From the NCBI GenBank assembly GCA_025677815.1, contig JAIXMP010000024.1, positions 1 to 64,000 of the forward strand: DNA of 64,000 nucleotides, written 5' to 3'. Source of the DNA: Phascolomyces articulosus (taxonomy: Eukaryota > Mucoromycota > Mucoromycetes > Mucorales > Lichtheimiaceae). Within the stretch, counting starts at the first letter, position 1. The number at the start of each line of letters is the position of its first letter. The translations under genes were made by a program, and so were the position numbers. The notes under the pieces were generated by a model. It ran no database searches, was not told the DNA's origin, and was given only the letters and a program-made list of their open reading frames with translations. Shown here in pieces: positions 62,681 to 64,000 of this stretch.

Positions 62681-63627
62681 CAATCCAGGGAGTGCAGTTT
62701 TTTTATAGTGAAAATTCACTTTTTTATAGTGAATTTTTGTAATTTGTATGGTAAAATGCCACAAATATATTTAACCCCAGACTCCGCTTGTATATTTGTA
62801 CTATAAAATAAATTCAGGAGGTTTTTTTATGGTGAAATTTTTATGATAAAATTGCTGAACAGTTTTTTTTATAGTGAATTTTTTCAATTTATATAGTGAA
62901 TTTTCTTTATTGTTGCATAAAATGCATAAAAAAATAAAAATAAATGACTTAGCACGATTTAGCACTAACACTACTTTAACTAAATCTTCTATAACTACAT
63001 ACTATTTATTTTTATATATACATTCGATTAAACAAAGGTTTTTTCATGTTCACAACAAAAAAAATCCCAAATAATGTACATTATGTTCCTTCTTAAAGTA
63101 TAATTATTTTATCAGTTGTATTTTCCCTTTTATCCCCAATATAGACAATATAGATATGTAAGTACTAAATAGTATATTAAGAAAGATAAGTATGTGGTTT
63201 TTTCTCTTTTATTTTTATTGTGCTGCATAAGTAAATATGAGACTATAAGTTGTTGATATATGTTAAGGAATAGGGTTTGGCATCTGGCTTCATACAGCCC
63301 TAGCTATGTTCTGGGGAGTATAGCGTGTGATTATGAATTCATATCTAAAAAAAAGTCTTTGCTATTTGACCCTATCTATAGCATCATCTTTGATAACAAT
63401 AAGTTGGAAATGATTATTTTTTATATAAAGGACAATGAGTGCAATATCTTTGACACAATTATTAGTGTAAATAATGATAAAGTGAAGAAGGATTGTGTAA
63501 TGCTTTATTACTACCATATTTATTTGAAAAAAAAGACAGTTTTTCATTTGTGCGGACTATTTTTCTTTCATTTTTATACTCAGTCGCTAAACTGCATTTC
63601 ACTATAAAAAAAACGCACCCCAATCCA
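62681..63627. mobile_element. small non-autonomous DNA transposon with TIRs and 7-bp duplication
   Basis: The element spans 62688-63620 (933 bases). The left end GGGAGTGCAGTTTTTTTATAGTGAAA pairs with the right end, whose reverse complement reads GGGTGCGTTTTTTTTATAGTGAAA. CAATCCA flanks it on both sides (62681-62687 and 63621-63627), as a target-site duplication would. The left third carries further direct copies of TTTTTTATAGTGAA near 62720, 62822 (one change), 62863 and 62892, typical of subterminal transposase-binding sites. Internal ORFs (63260-63607 and 62874-63074) resemble no transposase. The superfamily cannot be assigned. Confidence 0.65.
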
Positions 63628-64000
63628 AGCTAGATTGTTCTTCGACGTATTATTGTCGCGCCACTCCCATTGATATATGCAACAAGTGACATCCATTTAT
63701 CGACCCATCCATTATGATTTAAGACCCTTGCTCATGATGGTTTATTAGACATCACGCCTAAAAAATATTTGGTTAATATACAAATAGAGGCTTATTTCAC
63801 TTTCATCATTCATAGTGATGTAGGTATCAAATTCGACTGGTATATTGCATGAAATAAAATAGACTTCCGGACTTATAATATCAGCACCAATGATAGTATT
63901 TGATTTCCTGGATCGAAAAAAAAATAGTTACACTTTTTTCAAATAACACTTCTTGTGAATATTTCCTTTTTTTTTTTTTGAAAAAAGTGTAAAAATAAGA
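63628..64000. other. window end with a 16-bp perfect inverted repeat
   Basis: No gene is visible. TTACACTTTTTTCAAA at 63928-63943 is exactly mirrored by TTTGAAAAAAGTGTAA at 63977-63992, with 33 bases between. It can form a hairpin, or may be part of another repeat cut by the window end. Confidence 0.6.

Noticed and set aside
63260..63607. 115-residue ORF in the TIR element as a transposase
   Set aside because: No DDE or other transposase pattern; it runs into the terminal repeat, so it is probably chance in AT-rich DNA.
1..64000. CRISPR array, bacterial operon or phage-like system
   Set aside because: Introns, a eukaryotic tRNA and eukaryotic gene families fill the window. No regularly spaced repeats of CRISPR type were seen; the simple repeats are microsatellites.

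Overview
The window is nuclear DNA of a filamentous fungus, most likely an early-diverging one (Mucoromycota, probably Mucorales). It is strongly AT-rich, its genes have many short GT-AG introns (up to 15), and its proteins carry long Gln, Asn and Ser runs. The repeats are a chromovirus, a MULE and a LINE ORF1 of a type I associate with Mucorales. All gene models are hand-spliced from the sequence; the reading phases close in each. No organism name can be proved from the window.

Layout: 1-5975 is the 3' part of a decayed Ty3/gypsy chromovirus (Gag to chromodomain, polypurine tract, putative 3' LTR). A tRNA-Ser(GCT) lies at 6656-6737. Bases 6748-12830 are gene-poor, with an old duplicated block and one decayed unidentified ORF. 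At 12957-13967 there is an intact LINE ORF1-like gene without an ORF2. Bases 15787-23655 carry three plus-strand genes: a flavin monooxygenase, an F-BAR/DEP/RhoGAP protein and a LEA2-type membrane protein. Bases 24089-47466 carry five minus-strand genes: a tandem-PH protein, a secreted GH12-like protein, a second LEA2-like membrane protein, an F-box/LRR protein and a 16-exon XMAP215/ch-TOG homologue. Bases 47467-54086 are relic territory, including an MFS transporter pseudogene. Bases 54087-58247 carry an Mmt1-like CDF metal transporter and a 2-oxoglutarate/Fe(II) dioxygenase. From 58860 to the end are a MULE relic, an F-box/LRR fragment, a 933-bp TIR element with a target-site duplication, and a terminal inverted repeat.

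The host genes form no pathway or cluster. They are ordinary housekeeping, polarity, cytoskeleton and secretion genes between islands of dead repeats. The RhoGAP and PH proteins plausibly act at sites of polarised growth, and the XMAP215 homologue is the microtubule polymerase.

Most notable: a fungal XMAP215 with five TOG domains and a ch-TOG-like C-terminal module, unlike the two-TOG yeast proteins; a GH12 protein in which both catalytic glutamates appear replaced; a chromovirus whose two chromodomain tryptophans are both stop codons and which carries an exact second copy of its polypurine tract; and a small TIR transposon flanked by CAATCCA on both sides.
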